Notes: generated from the sequence alone by a model not told the origin. A stretch of DNA of 64,000 bases from Trueperaceae bacterium (GCA_036381595.1 DASVCN010000028.1:1-64000); one strand, 5' to 3'; positions 1-7,296 are shown, counted from the first letter of the stretch. Numbers and translations: made by a program.

Positions 1-44
1 CACGACTGTACGACTTCGAGGACCTGCTCCTCCGCTGCGGTCAC
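1..44 (-). CDS. 5' end of a protein running off the left edge, possibly NTF2-like
   Basis: Only the first 14 codons are inside the window: GTG followed by TAAEEQVLEVVQS. The start is chosen because a TAGACT -10 box (51-56) ends 6 nt before the GTG, the leaderless layout seen repeatedly in this window. The opening residues resemble the first helix of SnoaL/DUF4440 (NTF2-like) proteins, but 14 residues cannot prove a family. No Shine-Dalgarno is visible. Confidence 0.45.
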   Translation of the reverse strand, partial: MTAAEEQVLEVVQS

Positions 45-50
45 TTCCGA

Positions 51-56
51 AGTCTA
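51..56 (-). promoter_or_regulatory. -10 box of a leaderless promoter
   Basis: TAGACT (TANNNT) on the minus strand, 6 nt upstream of the GTG at 44. A TTGTAA about 19 nt further upstream is a possible -35. Confidence 0.4.
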
Positions 57-162
57 GAGGTTAGCAAAGGAGTGGTTACAAGGGTGTCGAACGGGCCGGC
101 AGCCGATCTGAGCGGTCAAGCCGGCGGAACGACTCGACAACCAGTCGATGAGTAGCTGGCTG

Positions 163-897
163 CTAAGTCCTGAGGTATTCCTCGAGGGGGACCTCGACCA
201 GTTGTGGCGAGCGGCTGATGAGGTCGCGAAGTATTGCGAGGTGGCCCGATCCGATGATCAGGATGATCCTGCCTCCGGGTTCGGCGACCCGCGTAAGGTT
301 CTCGAAGATGGTGGCGTTCCGCTCATACCAGGCAGCGAGCAGATTCGTTCCCAGGTCGTTCTCTTGGTTACCGACCGCGGAGAGCTGCAAGTACCGCGCA
401 TGGTCTCTGGCGACGAACGCGGGGTCGTTGAAGTAGTTCAGAGCTTCGAGAAGGGTTGACCTACTCACGAGGTCGGCGTCGTGTCGCTCCTGCACCCTCA
501 GCGAACGCCAGAAGTCTCGGACGAACTCCGGATCGTTCGCTTCTGCCCACCTGAAGAGCGGGTCGAACGGCATATCGACCGCTTGGTCGACAGGCGTGAC
601 CCTCTCGAGCTCACAACGGGCGGCGAGGCGGAATCCTATCTGCTCGACCTCGTTCGCCCTCGGTTCGAGCCGGCCCTCTCTGAAGGCAGCGTACCGCTCG
701 TTCAACTCCGCCCGCTCGTCCACGCCTGCTTCTACAGCAACCACGTTCGCCTTGAACCGGGACAAGCGCTCGACGAGCCTGACGATCTCCTGCTGCCTCA
801 ATGGCGCTAGGGCATCGAATTCGACCTTGGTGGCGTCGATAGTGTCGCCGAAGTGGAAGGTTCCCAGGAGCAGGAGTTGAGCGGGGCGCGAATCCAT
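163..897 (-). CDS. DUF5694 (TraB/ChaN-like) family protein
   Basis: A 244-residue soluble protein with no signal peptide. It opens with LLLLGTFHFG and carries VVAVEAG near residue 54 and GSGHLAILRDL near the C-terminus. This is the pattern of DUF5694, a branch of the TraB/Tiki-like fold in which GTFHF and GSGH residues form the presumed metal or active site. The biochemical role of the bacterial family is not established. A TACGCT box at 907-912 lies 9 nt before the ATG. It stands alone, divergent from the DinB gene. Confidence 0.7.
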   Translation of the reverse strand: MDSRPAQLLLLGTFHFGDTIDATKVEFDALAPLRQQEIVRLVERLSRFKANVVAVEAGVDERAELNERYAAFREGRLEPRANEVEQIGFRLAARCELERVTPVDQAVDMPFDPLFRWAEANDPEFVRDFWRSLRVQERHDADLVSRSTLLEALNYFNDPAFVARDHARYLQLSAVGNQENDLGTNLLAAWYERNATIFENLTRVAEPGGRIILIIGSGHLAILRDLISRSPQLVEVPLEEYLRT

Positions 898-953
898 CTC
901 TATGGCAGCGTAACTTCATGATGGTTACAGTGCGGACGGGCAAGGAGGCAACC

Positions 954-1454
954 GTGTCAGGAATCGATTTCGTTCTGGAGGCGTTCGATCGCAACGGCAG
1001 GGTCAATCGGGCAACGCTGGCTACTCTGAAAATGGATGACCTGGGACACGACGACGGGGCGGGCGGCTACACCGTTGGGCAGCACCTCGCCGACATGGCC
1101 GAATTCCGTTACGGCTGGCTTACGAAGGTCTCCCCGCAGCACGCCGAGTCCGTGCCTTCGGTGGCGGACGGCGACCAGTCGAGCTTCTGGTTGACAATCA
1201 CGAGCATCGAAGAGTTGCAGCGAGCGTTCGACGCCGGCGACGCTGCGGTCCGCGCCGCCGTAACGAGCGCCGTGGACGAGGGCCGCAAGTTCACCGGGGC
1301 TTACGAGTCTCATCCCGTGCACTTCCTGGAGCACACCATCGTTCACGACTCCCACCATCGGGGGCAGATCCTGGCGCTCCTGCGCCGAGCCGGCAGGCCC
1401 ACCGAGGAGCGCATGGAACTCGAGTCGAAGAGCTGGTCGATCTGGCGAGAGTAG
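954..1454 (+). CDS. DinB-family protein
   Basis: A 166-residue four-helix-bundle protein of the DinB/YfiT superfamily (thiol-transferase or metal-dependent hydrolase relatives). Metal-ligand histidines can be read in VGQHLADMAEF near residue 44 and in HTIVHDSHHRGQILALL near residue 135. The last motif, HDSHHRGQI, is diagnostic. The GTG at 954 is preferred over an upstream in-frame ATG at 918 because AAGGAGG (942-948) is correctly spaced before it. In the class, metal is bound by three His. The substrate is unknown. Confidence 0.8.
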   Translation: MSGIDFVLEAFDRNGRVNRATLATLKMDDLGHDDGAGGYTVGQHLADMAEFRYGWLTKVSPQHAESVPSVADGDQSSFWLTITSIEELQRAFDAGDAAVRAAVTSAVDEGRKFTGAYESHPVHFLEHTIVHDSHHRGQILALLRRAGRPTEERMELESKSWSIWRE

Positions 1455-1523
1455 CCGCGCATCCGGCATAGATGATCACCGCCCGGATCTGTAGTGCCGG
1501 TCATCGGTGACGGCCTGGGCGAC

Positions 1524-1529
1524 TATGCT
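1524..1529 (+). promoter_or_regulatory. -10 box of a leaderless promoter
   Basis: TATGCT ends 6 nt before the ATG at 1536. This supports that start over the in-frame GTG at 1494, which would place the box inside the coding region. Confidence 0.45.
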
Positions 1530-1535
1530 TCGGAC

Positions 1536-2360
1536 ATGCGACAACACGATCTCGCTCGCCGATTTCTCGAGCTCCACGCCGCGCCGGAGCTCCTGCTCCT
1601 GCCCAACGCGTGGGACGCCGGCAGCGCCGTCATCTTCGAGCGGGCCGGCTTCGAGGCGATAGGGACGACGAGCGCAGGTATCTCGTACAGCTCGGGTTAT
1701 CCGGACGGCCAGCAGCTGCCACTGGCCGAGCTCCTGACAGCCGTCGCCCGAATCGCGCGCCGCATCTCGGTGCCCCTCAGCGTGGACGTCGAGGCGGGTT
1801 ACGGAGCGGAACCTTCCCGGATTGCGGCCAACGTCGCCGAGGTCGTAGCCGCTGGCGCGGTCGGCATCAATCTCGAGGATGGCAGGGTAGACGGGCCGCC
1901 CACTCTTGTCGACATCCAGTTCCAGTGCGAGGTCTTGAGCGCGGTCGCCGAAGTCAGGAGTTCGAGCGGAGTGCCTTTCGTCATCAACGCGAGGACGGAC
2001 AGCTACTGGCTGGGCATCGGTGACGAAACCGAACGCCTGGAGCAGTCCATGACGAGAGGCAACGCCTACCTCGCGGCGGGCGCGGACTGCATCTTCGTAC
2101 CGGGAGGCTTCGGCCGTGAGACGATCGAGATTCTCGTCCGTGAACTGGCAGGACCGCTAAACGTCATCGCAACTCCTGCCTGCCCGTCCCCGGCGGAACT
2201 CGAGGAGATGGGCGTGGCACGACTGAGCCTCGGTTCGGGCCCCGTACGGGCCGTCTTCGGCCTGCTTCGCAAGATCGCATCCGAGGTGCGCGGCGGTTCA
2301 GTCGCCTATTCGACCGCCGTCGAGCTTTCCTACGACGAAGCGAACCGCTTGTTCTCCTGA
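1536..2360 (+). CDS. isocitrate lyase/PEP mutase superfamily protein
   Basis: A 274-residue TIM-barrel enzyme of the ICL/PEPM superfamily. Visible marks are LLPNAWDAGSA (residues about 22-32), GTTSAGIS, the metal-binding stretch LSVDVEAGYG (DxE), GINLEDG and INARTDSY. Members act on 2-oxo-acid C-C or C-P bonds (methylisocitrate lyase, oxaloacetate hydrolase, PEP phosphonomutase). The catalytic KKCGH loop of true isocitrate and methylisocitrate lyases is absent, so the substrate cannot be named. It is encoded alone, with a leaderless promoter just upstream. The DxE metal site is intact, so it is probably an active lyase or hydrolase. Confidence 0.8.
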   Translation: MRQHDLARRFLELHAAPELLLLPNAWDAGSAVIFERAGFEAIGTTSAGISYSSGYPDGQQLPLAELLTAVARIARRISVPLSVDVEAGYGAEPSRIAANVAEVVAAGAVGINLEDGRVDGPPTLVDIQFQCEVLSAVAEVRSSSGVPFVINARTDSYWLGIGDETERLEQSMTRGNAYLAAGADCIFVPGGFGRETIEILVRELAGPLNVIATPACPSPAELEEMGVARLSLGSGPVRAVFGLLRKIASEVRGGSVAYSTAVELSYDEANRLFS

Positions 2361-2470
2361 TCCTCGAAGCTCTGGCTACACGACTACCGGACGCCTTTTC
2401 GCCTTTGGCGACCATCGATGAGAAGATCGCCGGAGTTCACCGCTCTTCCGAAGCGCCCGTCATCGAGCGC

Positions 2471-3535
2471 TCAGTCGTCATCGAAACCTATCCGCCATCC
2501 CCTGACCTCGTTGGTGCCCTCGGCCGCCGCCATGTAGACCTCGGTGCTCGACATGCTGGCGTGGCGCAGGTGGTCGCGGACCTTGCGCAGGTCGCTGGTC
2601 TCACGCGCGTAAGCCACGCCCGCATGGTGCCGCAGGCCGTGAACTCCCTTGGTGAACGGCGGCACCTCCTTGCCCTGCACGACGAAGGCGTCCGTCCAGA
2701 GGCGTTCCAGTCGTTTGTAGAGGCTGGACCTGGAGCGCGTGTCGAGGATGAAGCCGCTGGCCCGGCCGGCGGGGAAGAGCGCGCCCCTCAGCTTCCGAAG
2801 GTTCTCCAGCAGCTGCTCGCTCATCGTCACGCTGGCGGTGGTCCCGCCCTTGCCGAACTTCACCGTGAGCCGGCCGCGGTGGAGGTCGACGTCCTCCCAA
2901 CGGAGCGCCAGCATCTCGGAGGCGCGCAGGCCCCCGTGGGCACCCAACAACAGGATCAGCCGGTCGTCCCAGTCGTTGCACACCTTGGCCATCATCGCCA
3001 ACTCCTGCGGCGTGTACGACTTCTCGCGCGCCCGTTCGACTGCCTTCGAGCGCAGCTTGGGAAGAGTGACGTCGTCGAACGGATCGGCATCCGTGACTTC
3101 GGTCCAGCGCAGAGCGTCGTACAGGGCTTTGGCAGCCGAGACTCGAGAACGAACCGAGGCCGGCGACAGCGGTTTGTACTTGAGCCGCCTGCCGTCCTCG
3201 TACTTGTTCCGGTCGTTCGCATCGACGGGCCGGTCGGGCGCCATCAGGTCGAGGACGTACAGTTCGGCGTCCTCCCGCCTGGGCCTCAGCAGGTTGACGC
3301 CGCTCCAGGCATCCAGCAGCGTCATCACGCCCTTCCGATAAGAACTGATCGTGTGACGTGAGACCTGCCTGCGCGTCAGATAGGCCTCGGTGAGTTCCCA
3401 GAGCGCCTGGTGATCGCGCTCGTTCACCGCTCGCGCCGCGAAGTGCCTGCGGTCCTCACTGCTCATGCTGAGCAGAGAGCGGGCTCGCTCGAGGCTCGAG
3501 GTGAGGGATCTGCTCAGTTCGTTCGACTTTGCCAC
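2471..3535 (-). CDS. Xer-like tyrosine recombinase (354 aa), probable chromosome-dimer resolvase
   Basis: A tyrosine recombinase with every catalytic residue: R204 (GGLRASEM), K229 (KFGKGG), H299 and R302 (HGLRHHAG), H325 (DHLRHAS) and nucleophile Y334 (STEVYM). The N-terminal SAM-like core-binding domain spans residues about 40-150. The length is nearer to single-recombinase XerS/XerH (about 350-360 aa) than to XerC/D (about 300 aa). The GTG at 3535 is chosen because AAGAAGGTGG precedes it. An in-frame GTG at 3562 and an open frame to 3643 exist, but the latter would run through the dif-like palindrome and its TATGAT -10. The adjacent dif-like site argues for Xer function; a phage or island integrase is the alternative. 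Confidence 0.85.
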   Translation of the reverse strand: MAKSNELSRSLTSSLERARSLLSMSSEDRRHFAARAVNERDHQALWELTEAYLTRRQVSRHTISSYRKGVMTLLDAWSGVNLLRPRREDAELYVLDLMAPDRPVDANDRNKYEDGRRLKYKPLSPASVRSRVSAAKALYDALRWTEVTDADPFDDVTLPKLRSKAVERAREKSYTPQELAMMAKVCNDWDDRLILLLGAHGGLRASEMLALRWEDVDLHRGRLTVKFGKGGTTASVTMSEQLLENLRKLRGALFPAGRASGFILDTRSRSSLYKRLERLWTDAFVVQGKEVPPFTKGVHGLRHHAGVAYARETSDLRKVRDHLRHASMSSTEVYMAAAEGTNEVRGWRIGFDDD

Positions 3536-3611
3536 GACGCCCACCTTCTTGGAACCGCTCACGAGGCCGCCAGAGGCAGAGGCCCGGCGCTCTCTTCCCC
3601 ACCCGCTCCTA

Positions 3612-3641
3612 GTGGAATCATAATACACATTATGTTTCCAC
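3612..3641. other. dif: dif-like Xer recombination site
   Basis: A 30-bp near-perfect inverted repeat with arms GTGGAATCATAA and TTATGTTTCCAC around a 6-nt centre TACACA. Of the 12 outer pairs only one (T/T) fails. The inner part, CATAAT then TTATGTT, matches the E. coli dif core (CATAAT, GTATA, TTATGTT), including the full conserved start of the XerD arm. Geometry (two arms of about 11-12 bp, 6-bp centre) is that of dif. It lies 76 bp upstream of the recombinase start. On the minus strand it contains TATGAT, a plausible -10 for that gene, so Xer binding could also autoregulate. Confidence 0.75.
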
Positions 3642-3704
3642 AAGACCAGGGGAGAGGCCGGAGGCGCAGATCATCACCTGACTTCCTCGATTCGCCTACG
3701 GCCA

Positions 3705-4082
3705 TTAAGGGTGGAACTCTACTATGTCGAGTTGGTCGATAGCCTCGAAGTGTTTCACGTTGCCGGTCGCCAACTTCAACCCGTGTTCGAGAGCGGTACC
3801 TGCTATTAGGGCGTCTGCGAGCTGCAGCGAGTGGCTCAGGAAATGCTGCTCTACGAGAAACGATGCTCTGTCGCTGATCGACTCTGAAATGGGATGAATC
3901 GGCAGCTCCCATTCCCGGAGTTGACGCTGGAGGGTCCGTAACTCACTCTTGCTTCGCATCCCCTGGACCAGCTCCATATAGGTAACGGCCGAAGCGGCGA
4001 TGCCACTGGTGTCGTGAAGAAACCTCGCAGCAGGCACGTGGCCACGCAGATACCAGATCAGGATGTCAGTATCGATCAGCAT
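3705..4082 (-). CDS. vapC: PIN-domain toxin VapC
   Basis: A 125-residue PIN-domain ribonuclease. Acidic active-site residues are visible: D4 and D6 in MLIDTDILIW, E37 in YMELVQG and D90 in LADALIAG. The usual fourth acidic position is TGN around 106-108 (TGNVKHF), as in many VapC. VapC toxins cut tRNA or rRNA when the antitoxin is degraded. The gene follows its antitoxin with an 18-nt gap, the normal VapBC order, and its 3' end is 63 bp from the dif-like site. Confidence 0.88.
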   Translation of the reverse strand: MLIDTDILIWYLRGHVPAARFLHDTSGIAASAVTYMELVQGMRSKSELRTLQRQLREWELPIHPISESISDRASFLVEQHFLSHSLQLADALIAGTALEHGLKLATGNVKHFEAIDQLDIVEFHP

Positions 4083-4100
4083 GTCGGTTTGCCTGCGAGG

Positions 4101-4343
4101 TCAGAAGCGGCCCTTTCGGAGTCGATCGACATACTCGACTACGTTCTCCGTGGCCTCGTGATCACTCCACATCCCGAACAAGGGCGAGTTGCCAAAGTCG
4201 GGCATCGATCTCTTCTTCACACCGATGGCCGTCATCTTGGCTCTTGGCTTGCCCCGATAGGTGACGATCACTTCCTCGCCGCGCTCAACCGCGTCCAGGA
4301 TCCGCTTCGTGTCAGATCGCAACTCCTTGGCTTTTACTTCCAT
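4101..4343 (-). CDS. vapB: Phd/YefM-type antitoxin of the vapBC pair
   Basis: An 80-residue antitoxin starting MEVKAKELRSDTKRILDAV, followed by ERGEEVIVTYRGKPRAKM, the N-terminal DNA-binding fold of Phd/YefM. The remaining C-terminal tail would wrap the toxin. The ATG at 4343 is preferred because CTGGAG lies upstream and the family starts here; the frame is open further upstream without homology. A TATACT -10 and a perfect palindrome ACTCTAGAGT lie just upstream, where autorepression by the antitoxin-toxin complex is expected. Confidence 0.85.
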   Translation of the reverse strand: MEVKAKELRSDTKRILDAVERGEEVIVTYRGKPRAKMTAIGVKKRSMPDFGNSPLFGMWSDHEATENVVEYVDRLRKGRF

Positions 4344-4363
4344 TTCGACTCCAGTCAAGTGAC

Positions 4364-4379
4364 ACTCTAGAGTATACAC
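4364..4379 (-). promoter_or_regulatory. vapBC promoter and operator palindrome
   Basis: On the minus strand TATACT is followed by the 10-bp perfect palindrome ACTCTAGAGT overlapping its last bases. This is where a Phd-type antitoxin would bind to repress its own operon. It is inferred from position and symmetry only. Confidence 0.45.
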
Positions 4380-4399
4380 TATGACACGTCGGCGCCGGC

Positions 4400-4872
4400 T
4401 CAACCTGATAGGAATGGCCCGCCCTGCACCGCATCGTTGCAACGATCGCACTCGCGGTTACCGCAGTGGGTAATTTCCGGGTTCGAACGGATGGCTTCGG
4501 TAGCCAGGGAGAGCGCATCACTAGCGGGATAGACGGTCCAGCCACTCTCCCCCACGACCATCCGGCGAGCGCAACTCTCCAGCACGGGCTGGAACTTTCC
4601 GAACCCCTCTGAACAGCCGCCAACCGCGGCCGCAGCGGGCTCTCCGTTCCGATCGTTGGCCCAGCGCCGGAACAGGGTACGGCCGGCCTGCTCCTCGGCC
4701 AGGTGAATCAGCGTCATCCGGTCCAGGCTTACGCCCATCAGCACTACGAACCCGCCACATTCGGCCAGCTCTCTCAAGGGCGCATACACATCCATCCATG
4801 TCTGTACGGAGACCAGTCTCTCGGCAAGAGGCCCTACCGCAGAGAACGAGTCGAGCGGGTGGTCGCCTCGAA
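4400..4872 (-). pseudogene. truncated aminoglycoside N(3)-acetyltransferase (AAC(3)/YokD family)
   Basis: The frame encodes only the C-terminal part of an AAC(3)-like antibiotic acetyltransferase. Family motifs begin at DHPLDSFSAVGPLAE and continue through GVSLDRMTLIHLAEE, FRRWAND, VGGCSEGFGKF and EITHCGNRECDRCNDA at the end. A normal member has about 260-280 residues; roughly the first 90-100, including the acetyl-CoA-binding N-terminal half, are missing. The open frame continues upstream to 4966 but those residues are not family-like and overlap the end of the DUF3565 gene, so the break is near 4870. It is a remnant of a resistance or acetylation gene. Confidence 0.72.
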
Positions 4873-4937
4873 CGCGCGAGTTGAACGAGCAAGAGTAGTT
4901 TCTTGCGTCCCCTTCGAGCGCTATCGATGATCTGAAG

Positions 4938-5153
4938 TTACCTGATGGCCTGACCCGTCTCCGCACACGTCTTGCACAAGAGTCGGCGTCCCAGGAACCG
5001 TCTGCGGCCCTCTGCCGTGAGCACCCATTCCCGAGTGACCCAGGGCGGGTCGTGCCTCACGTGCCTGGTGTGGCCACACTCGAGGTCTGCCACCCAGTGA
5101 CCCTCCTCATCCTGATGGAAGCCGACGATCGCACGCTCGAATACCTCGCCCAC
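4938..5153 (-). CDS. DUF3565 small Cys/His protein
   Basis: A 71-residue protein with RAIVGFHQDEEGHWVADL, ECGHTRHVRHDPPWVTREWV and a terminal CKTCAETGQ, the full DUF3565 pattern. The CGH and CKTC motifs suggest a small zinc-ribbon-like fold; function is unknown. The GTG at 5153 is supported by TAGTAT (5160-5165) 6 nt upstream. DUF3565 genes often sit near redox or anaerobic-stress genes, which fits the flavodoxin next door. Confidence 0.8.
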   Translation of the reverse strand: MGEVFERAIVGFHQDEEGHWVADLECGHTRHVRHDPPWVTREWVLTAEGRRRFLGRRLLCKTCAETGQAIR

Positions 5154-5159
5154 GGGCCG

Positions 5160-5165
5160 ATACTA
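5160..5165 (-). promoter_or_regulatory. -10 box of leaderless DUF3565 gene
   Basis: TAGTAT on the minus strand, 6 nt before the GTG at 5153. No Shine-Dalgarno is present. Confidence 0.45.
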
Positions 5166-5172
5166 CGGCAGC

Positions 5173-5712
5173 TCAGAGGGCCGCAGGCAGGGCGGGGACG
5201 AGACCGAGCTCCTCGACCAGCTGAGCGGTCCAACGCTCGATCCGGTCCTCGTTCAGCTCGATCTGGCAGGTGTAATCGAGCGCCAGGCCCACGAACTCGT
5301 CGCCTCGCAGCGCCAATGAGGCATCGAACTCGTAGCCGTCAGTCGGCCAGAGACCCACGAGTTGGGCGCCGCGCGCCTCGAGCTTCTCTGCGATTATCCC
5401 TAGGGCGTCCTGGAAGGTGATCGGATATCCCAACTGGTCACCAGACCCGAACAACGCCACCCGTTTGCCGCCAAGGTCCAGCGAGTCGAGCTCGGGTAGT
5501 TTGTCGAACCAGTCGTCCTGGATTTCGCCCTCGTTCCAGGTCGAGCAGCCCACCAGGATGACGTCGTACGACTCGAGGTCGCTCAGGTCGGTCCGGCCGA
5601 CCTCTCGGAGTACCGGTTCAACGCCCGACAGCGTCTCGACCCTCGTAGCGATCCTGTCCGCGGCATCGGCCGTGTCCCCGTAAGTGCTCCCGTAAACGAT
5701 CAGCATCCGCAT
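5173..5712 (-). CDS. flavodoxin
   Basis: A 179-residue long-chain flavodoxin. The FMN phosphate loop is LIVYGSTYGDTADAA at the N-terminus. The 60s loop lies in VGCSTWNEGEIQDDW and the 90s loop in ALFGSGDQLGYP, followed by TDGYEFDASLAL and a C-terminal helix. It carries single electrons between redox enzymes in the cytoplasm. The start is ATG 5712: TAGGCT (5721-5726) lies 8 nt upstream and the FNR-type palindrome centred at 5756.5 is 44.5 bp away. It diverges from the ferredoxin gene, so one site may induce both electron carriers. Confidence 0.9.
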   Translation of the reverse strand: MRMLIVYGSTYGDTADAADRIATRVETLSGVEPVLREVGRTDLSDLESYDVILVGCSTWNEGEIQDDWFDKLPELDSLDLGGKRVALFGSGDQLGYPITFQDALGIIAEKLEARGAQLVGLWPTDGYEFDASLALRGDEFVGLALDYTCQIELNEDRIERWTAQLVEELGLVPALPAAL

Positions 5713-5720
5713 CCAGCAGC

Positions 5721-5726
5721 AGCCTA
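5721..5726 (-). promoter_or_regulatory. -10 box of the flavodoxin promoter
   Basis: TAGGCT on the minus strand, 8 nt before the ATG at 5712, positioned for an activator bound at 5748-5765. Confidence 0.5.
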
Positions 5727-5747
5727 AGACGCGGGCCGGACTCCTGC

Positions 5748-5765
5748 CCATGATTCAGGTCATGG
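5748..5765. promoter_or_regulatory. FNR-type palindrome A (flavodoxin / ferredoxin)
   Basis: CCATGATTCAGGTCATGG contains TGA-N6-TCA, the half-site spacing of FNR/DNR boxes (TTGAT-N4-ATCAA). Its centre (5756.5) is 43.5 bp from the ferredoxin GTG at 5800 and 44.5 bp from the flavodoxin ATG at 5712. That is class-II activator distance for transcripts starting at or within a few nt of the start codons. Confidence 0.65.
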
Positions 5766-5799
5766 CTGTGTCGGCGCACTGCGAGTCAAGCTGGCCTCC

Positions 5800-6012
5800 G
5801 TGAAGAGCGGCAGGCGAAGAAAGCCGGCGGCCGGCGGGCGACCGAGCGAGATGAGGATCGACGAGGCGAGATGCACCGAGTGCGGCGCCTGCTTCGACCT
5901 TTCCACTGTGATCGTGAACGACCCGCAGCACATCCCCATCTTGGCGATCACCCTCGAAGCGATGGCCGAGTGCCCCGTTGGAGCCATCGTCTGGCGTGAG
6001 GGGGTCGCGTGA
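5800..6012 (+). CDS. small single-cluster ferredoxin
   Basis: A 70-residue protein with C25-x2-C28-x2-C31 (RCTECGACFD) and a distant C58-P (AECPVGAIVW), the ligand set of a single 4Fe-4S (or 3Fe-4S) ferredoxin. It would serve as a low-potential electron carrier. The GTG at 5800 is kept because palindrome A is 43.5 bp upstream and a CAAGCT box (5787-5792) is 7 nt away; an in-frame ATG at 5851 (MRIDEARCTEC) is a good alternative. It leads the ferredoxin, YwiC and HxHL membrane-protein unit. Confidence 0.8.
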   Translation: MKSGRRRKPAAGGRPSEMRIDEARCTECGACFDLSTVIVNDPQHIPILAITLEAMAECPVGAIVWREGVA

Positions 6013-6031
6013 ACGTCGAGGCCGGCAGCTA

Positions 6032-6838
6032 GTGGCGGTAACGGCGAAGAGACCTAGCGTACCCCTGAAGACGGTTGCTCTCCCGAACGAGCACGGCGCC
6101 TGGGCGTTCCTGCTCGAGCCTGCCTTGCTGGGACTGCTGCTGGCGCCCTCACTGGCGGGCGCGTCGCTGGGGGTCGCTGCCCTGGGCGCGCTTCTCACCC
6201 AACATCCGCTCAGCCTCGTCCTGGCCGACCGACGGAGGGGCAAGACCTACCCGAGAACCGGCCTTGCCCTGCGGTTCGTCCTCTTCTACGCGCCGGTGGC
6301 CGGCGCCGCGCTGCTGACGGCCGTTCTGCTTCGAGGAGAGGTCGCCTTCCTCTTCCCCGCTCTGGTCGTCGCCCCGCTGGCGCTGGTGCAACTCGTCCTC
6401 GATGCCCGCAACCGGGGTCGGTCGCTCGGCGCAGAGCTGTGCGGGGCGAGCGCCGTTTCGGCCCTCGCTCCAACCATCCTGCTGGCTGGGGGCAGCGAAC
6501 TCGTGCCTGCCATGGCTATCTGGCTCCTGCTCCTGGCACGTAACCTCTCCTCGATCCTCTACGTGCGGGCCCGCCTCAGGCTCGAGTACGACCGCCCGGC
6601 CGGTTTGACGGTCCCGGTCGCTGCTCAGTTCGGTGCCCTGATGGTCGTCACCGCTCCCGTCGTGACCGGTGTCCTCCCATACGCGGCGCTGATGGCCATC
6701 GTCGTTCTGGCGGTCCGGGCACTGCTGGGCCTCTCGAAGTATCGCCGGGCCACCCAGCCCAAGTACGTCGGTATGCGGGAGCTTGCTTTCGGGCTACTCC
6801 TCGTGGCGCTCACCGCAGCGGGTACGGTCTTCGGGTGA
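6032..6838 (+). CDS. YwiC-like membrane protein
   Basis: About 268 residues, with many hydrophobic helices (at least seven) and the signature LPNEHGAWAFLLEPALLG at the N-terminus, which defines the YwiC-like family. A conserved charged loop (HPLSLVLADRRRGK) follows. In Bacillus subtilis ywiC lies in the narK-fnr region and is linked to anaerobic nitrate respiration; its activity is unknown. The GTG at 6032 is a likely start; in-frame GTG 5996 would overlap the ferredoxin gene. The last 4 nt overlap the next gene (GTGA), so the two are translationally coupled. Confidence 0.85.
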   Translation: MAVTAKRPSVPLKTVALPNEHGAWAFLLEPALLGLLLAPSLAGASLGVAALGALLTQHPLSLVLADRRRGKTYPRTGLALRFVLFYAPVAGAALLTAVLLRGEVAFLFPALVVAPLALVQLVLDARNRGRSLGAELCGASAVSALAPTILLAGGSELVPAMAIWLLLLARNLSSILYVRARLRLEYDRPAGLTVPVAAQFGALMVVTAPVVTGVLPYAALMAIVVLAVRALLGLSKYRRATQPKYVGMRELAFGLLLVALTAAGTVFG

Positions 6839-7278
6839 GCCGCTACGAGTATCTGCTCGTCAAAGCCGCCCTCGTGTACCTGGTACTCACCGGGCTGCTC
6901 GGGGTAGCGTTCCTGATCGAACCGACGCTCGCCGGTTTCTTCCGCGTTACCCACGTGCATCTGGGAGTGATCGGTTTCTTCCTGTCGATGGTTATGGGGG
7001 TCGCCTACTGGATGATGCCCAGACCCGGCCAACTGAAGCAGGAGGGCCTCGAAGCCCTCACCTTCTATCTGCTCAACGCGGGGCTGGTACTTCGCATCAT
7101 CGCCGAGCCCTGGTGGCGGTACAGCGGTGATCCTCTTCCCCACTGGCTGTCGATCTGTTCGGGCCTGCTGCTGTTGGCTGCGATCGTCACCTTCGCGGTC
7201 GCGATGCAGGCGCGGGTGAAGACCAAGGAGATGATCCTCGAGTTGAGGAGTAGGCGCGAGGCCACCGAACAGGGTTGA
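6835..7278 (+). CDS. four-helix membrane protein with HVHL motif, heme-copper oxidase-like
   Basis: A 147-residue protein with four predicted transmembrane helices. The second carries THVHLGVIGFFLSMVMG then VAYWMMPRPG, which resembles the heme-ligand helix of heme-copper oxidase/NO reductase subunit I. It is clearly paralogous to the protein at 11819-12229 (AHAHLNLLGF, then GVAYHALPR). At this size it cannot be a complete oxidase. It may bind heme or serve as an accessory in NO or oxygen chemistry (inference). GTG start in a GTGA overlap with ywiC. Confidence 0.6.
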   Translation: MSRYEYLLVKAALVYLVLTGLLGVAFLIEPTLAGFFRVTHVHLGVIGFFLSMVMGVAYWMMPRPGQLKQEGLEALTFYLLNAGLVLRIIAEPWWRYSGDPLPHWLSICSGLLLLAAIVTFAVAMQARVKTKEMILELRSRREATEQG

Positions 7279-7296
7279 GATCGCACGCCAGGCATA

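Noticed and set aside
3-155. Plus-strand open frame at the left edge
   Set aside because: No recognisable protein; the minus-strand start with a TAGACT box explains this stretch better.
4361-4390. AT-rich TATACACTATG near vapB, looked like a second dif site
   Set aside because: The arms are not inverted repeats; it is better explained as the vapBC promoter and operator.
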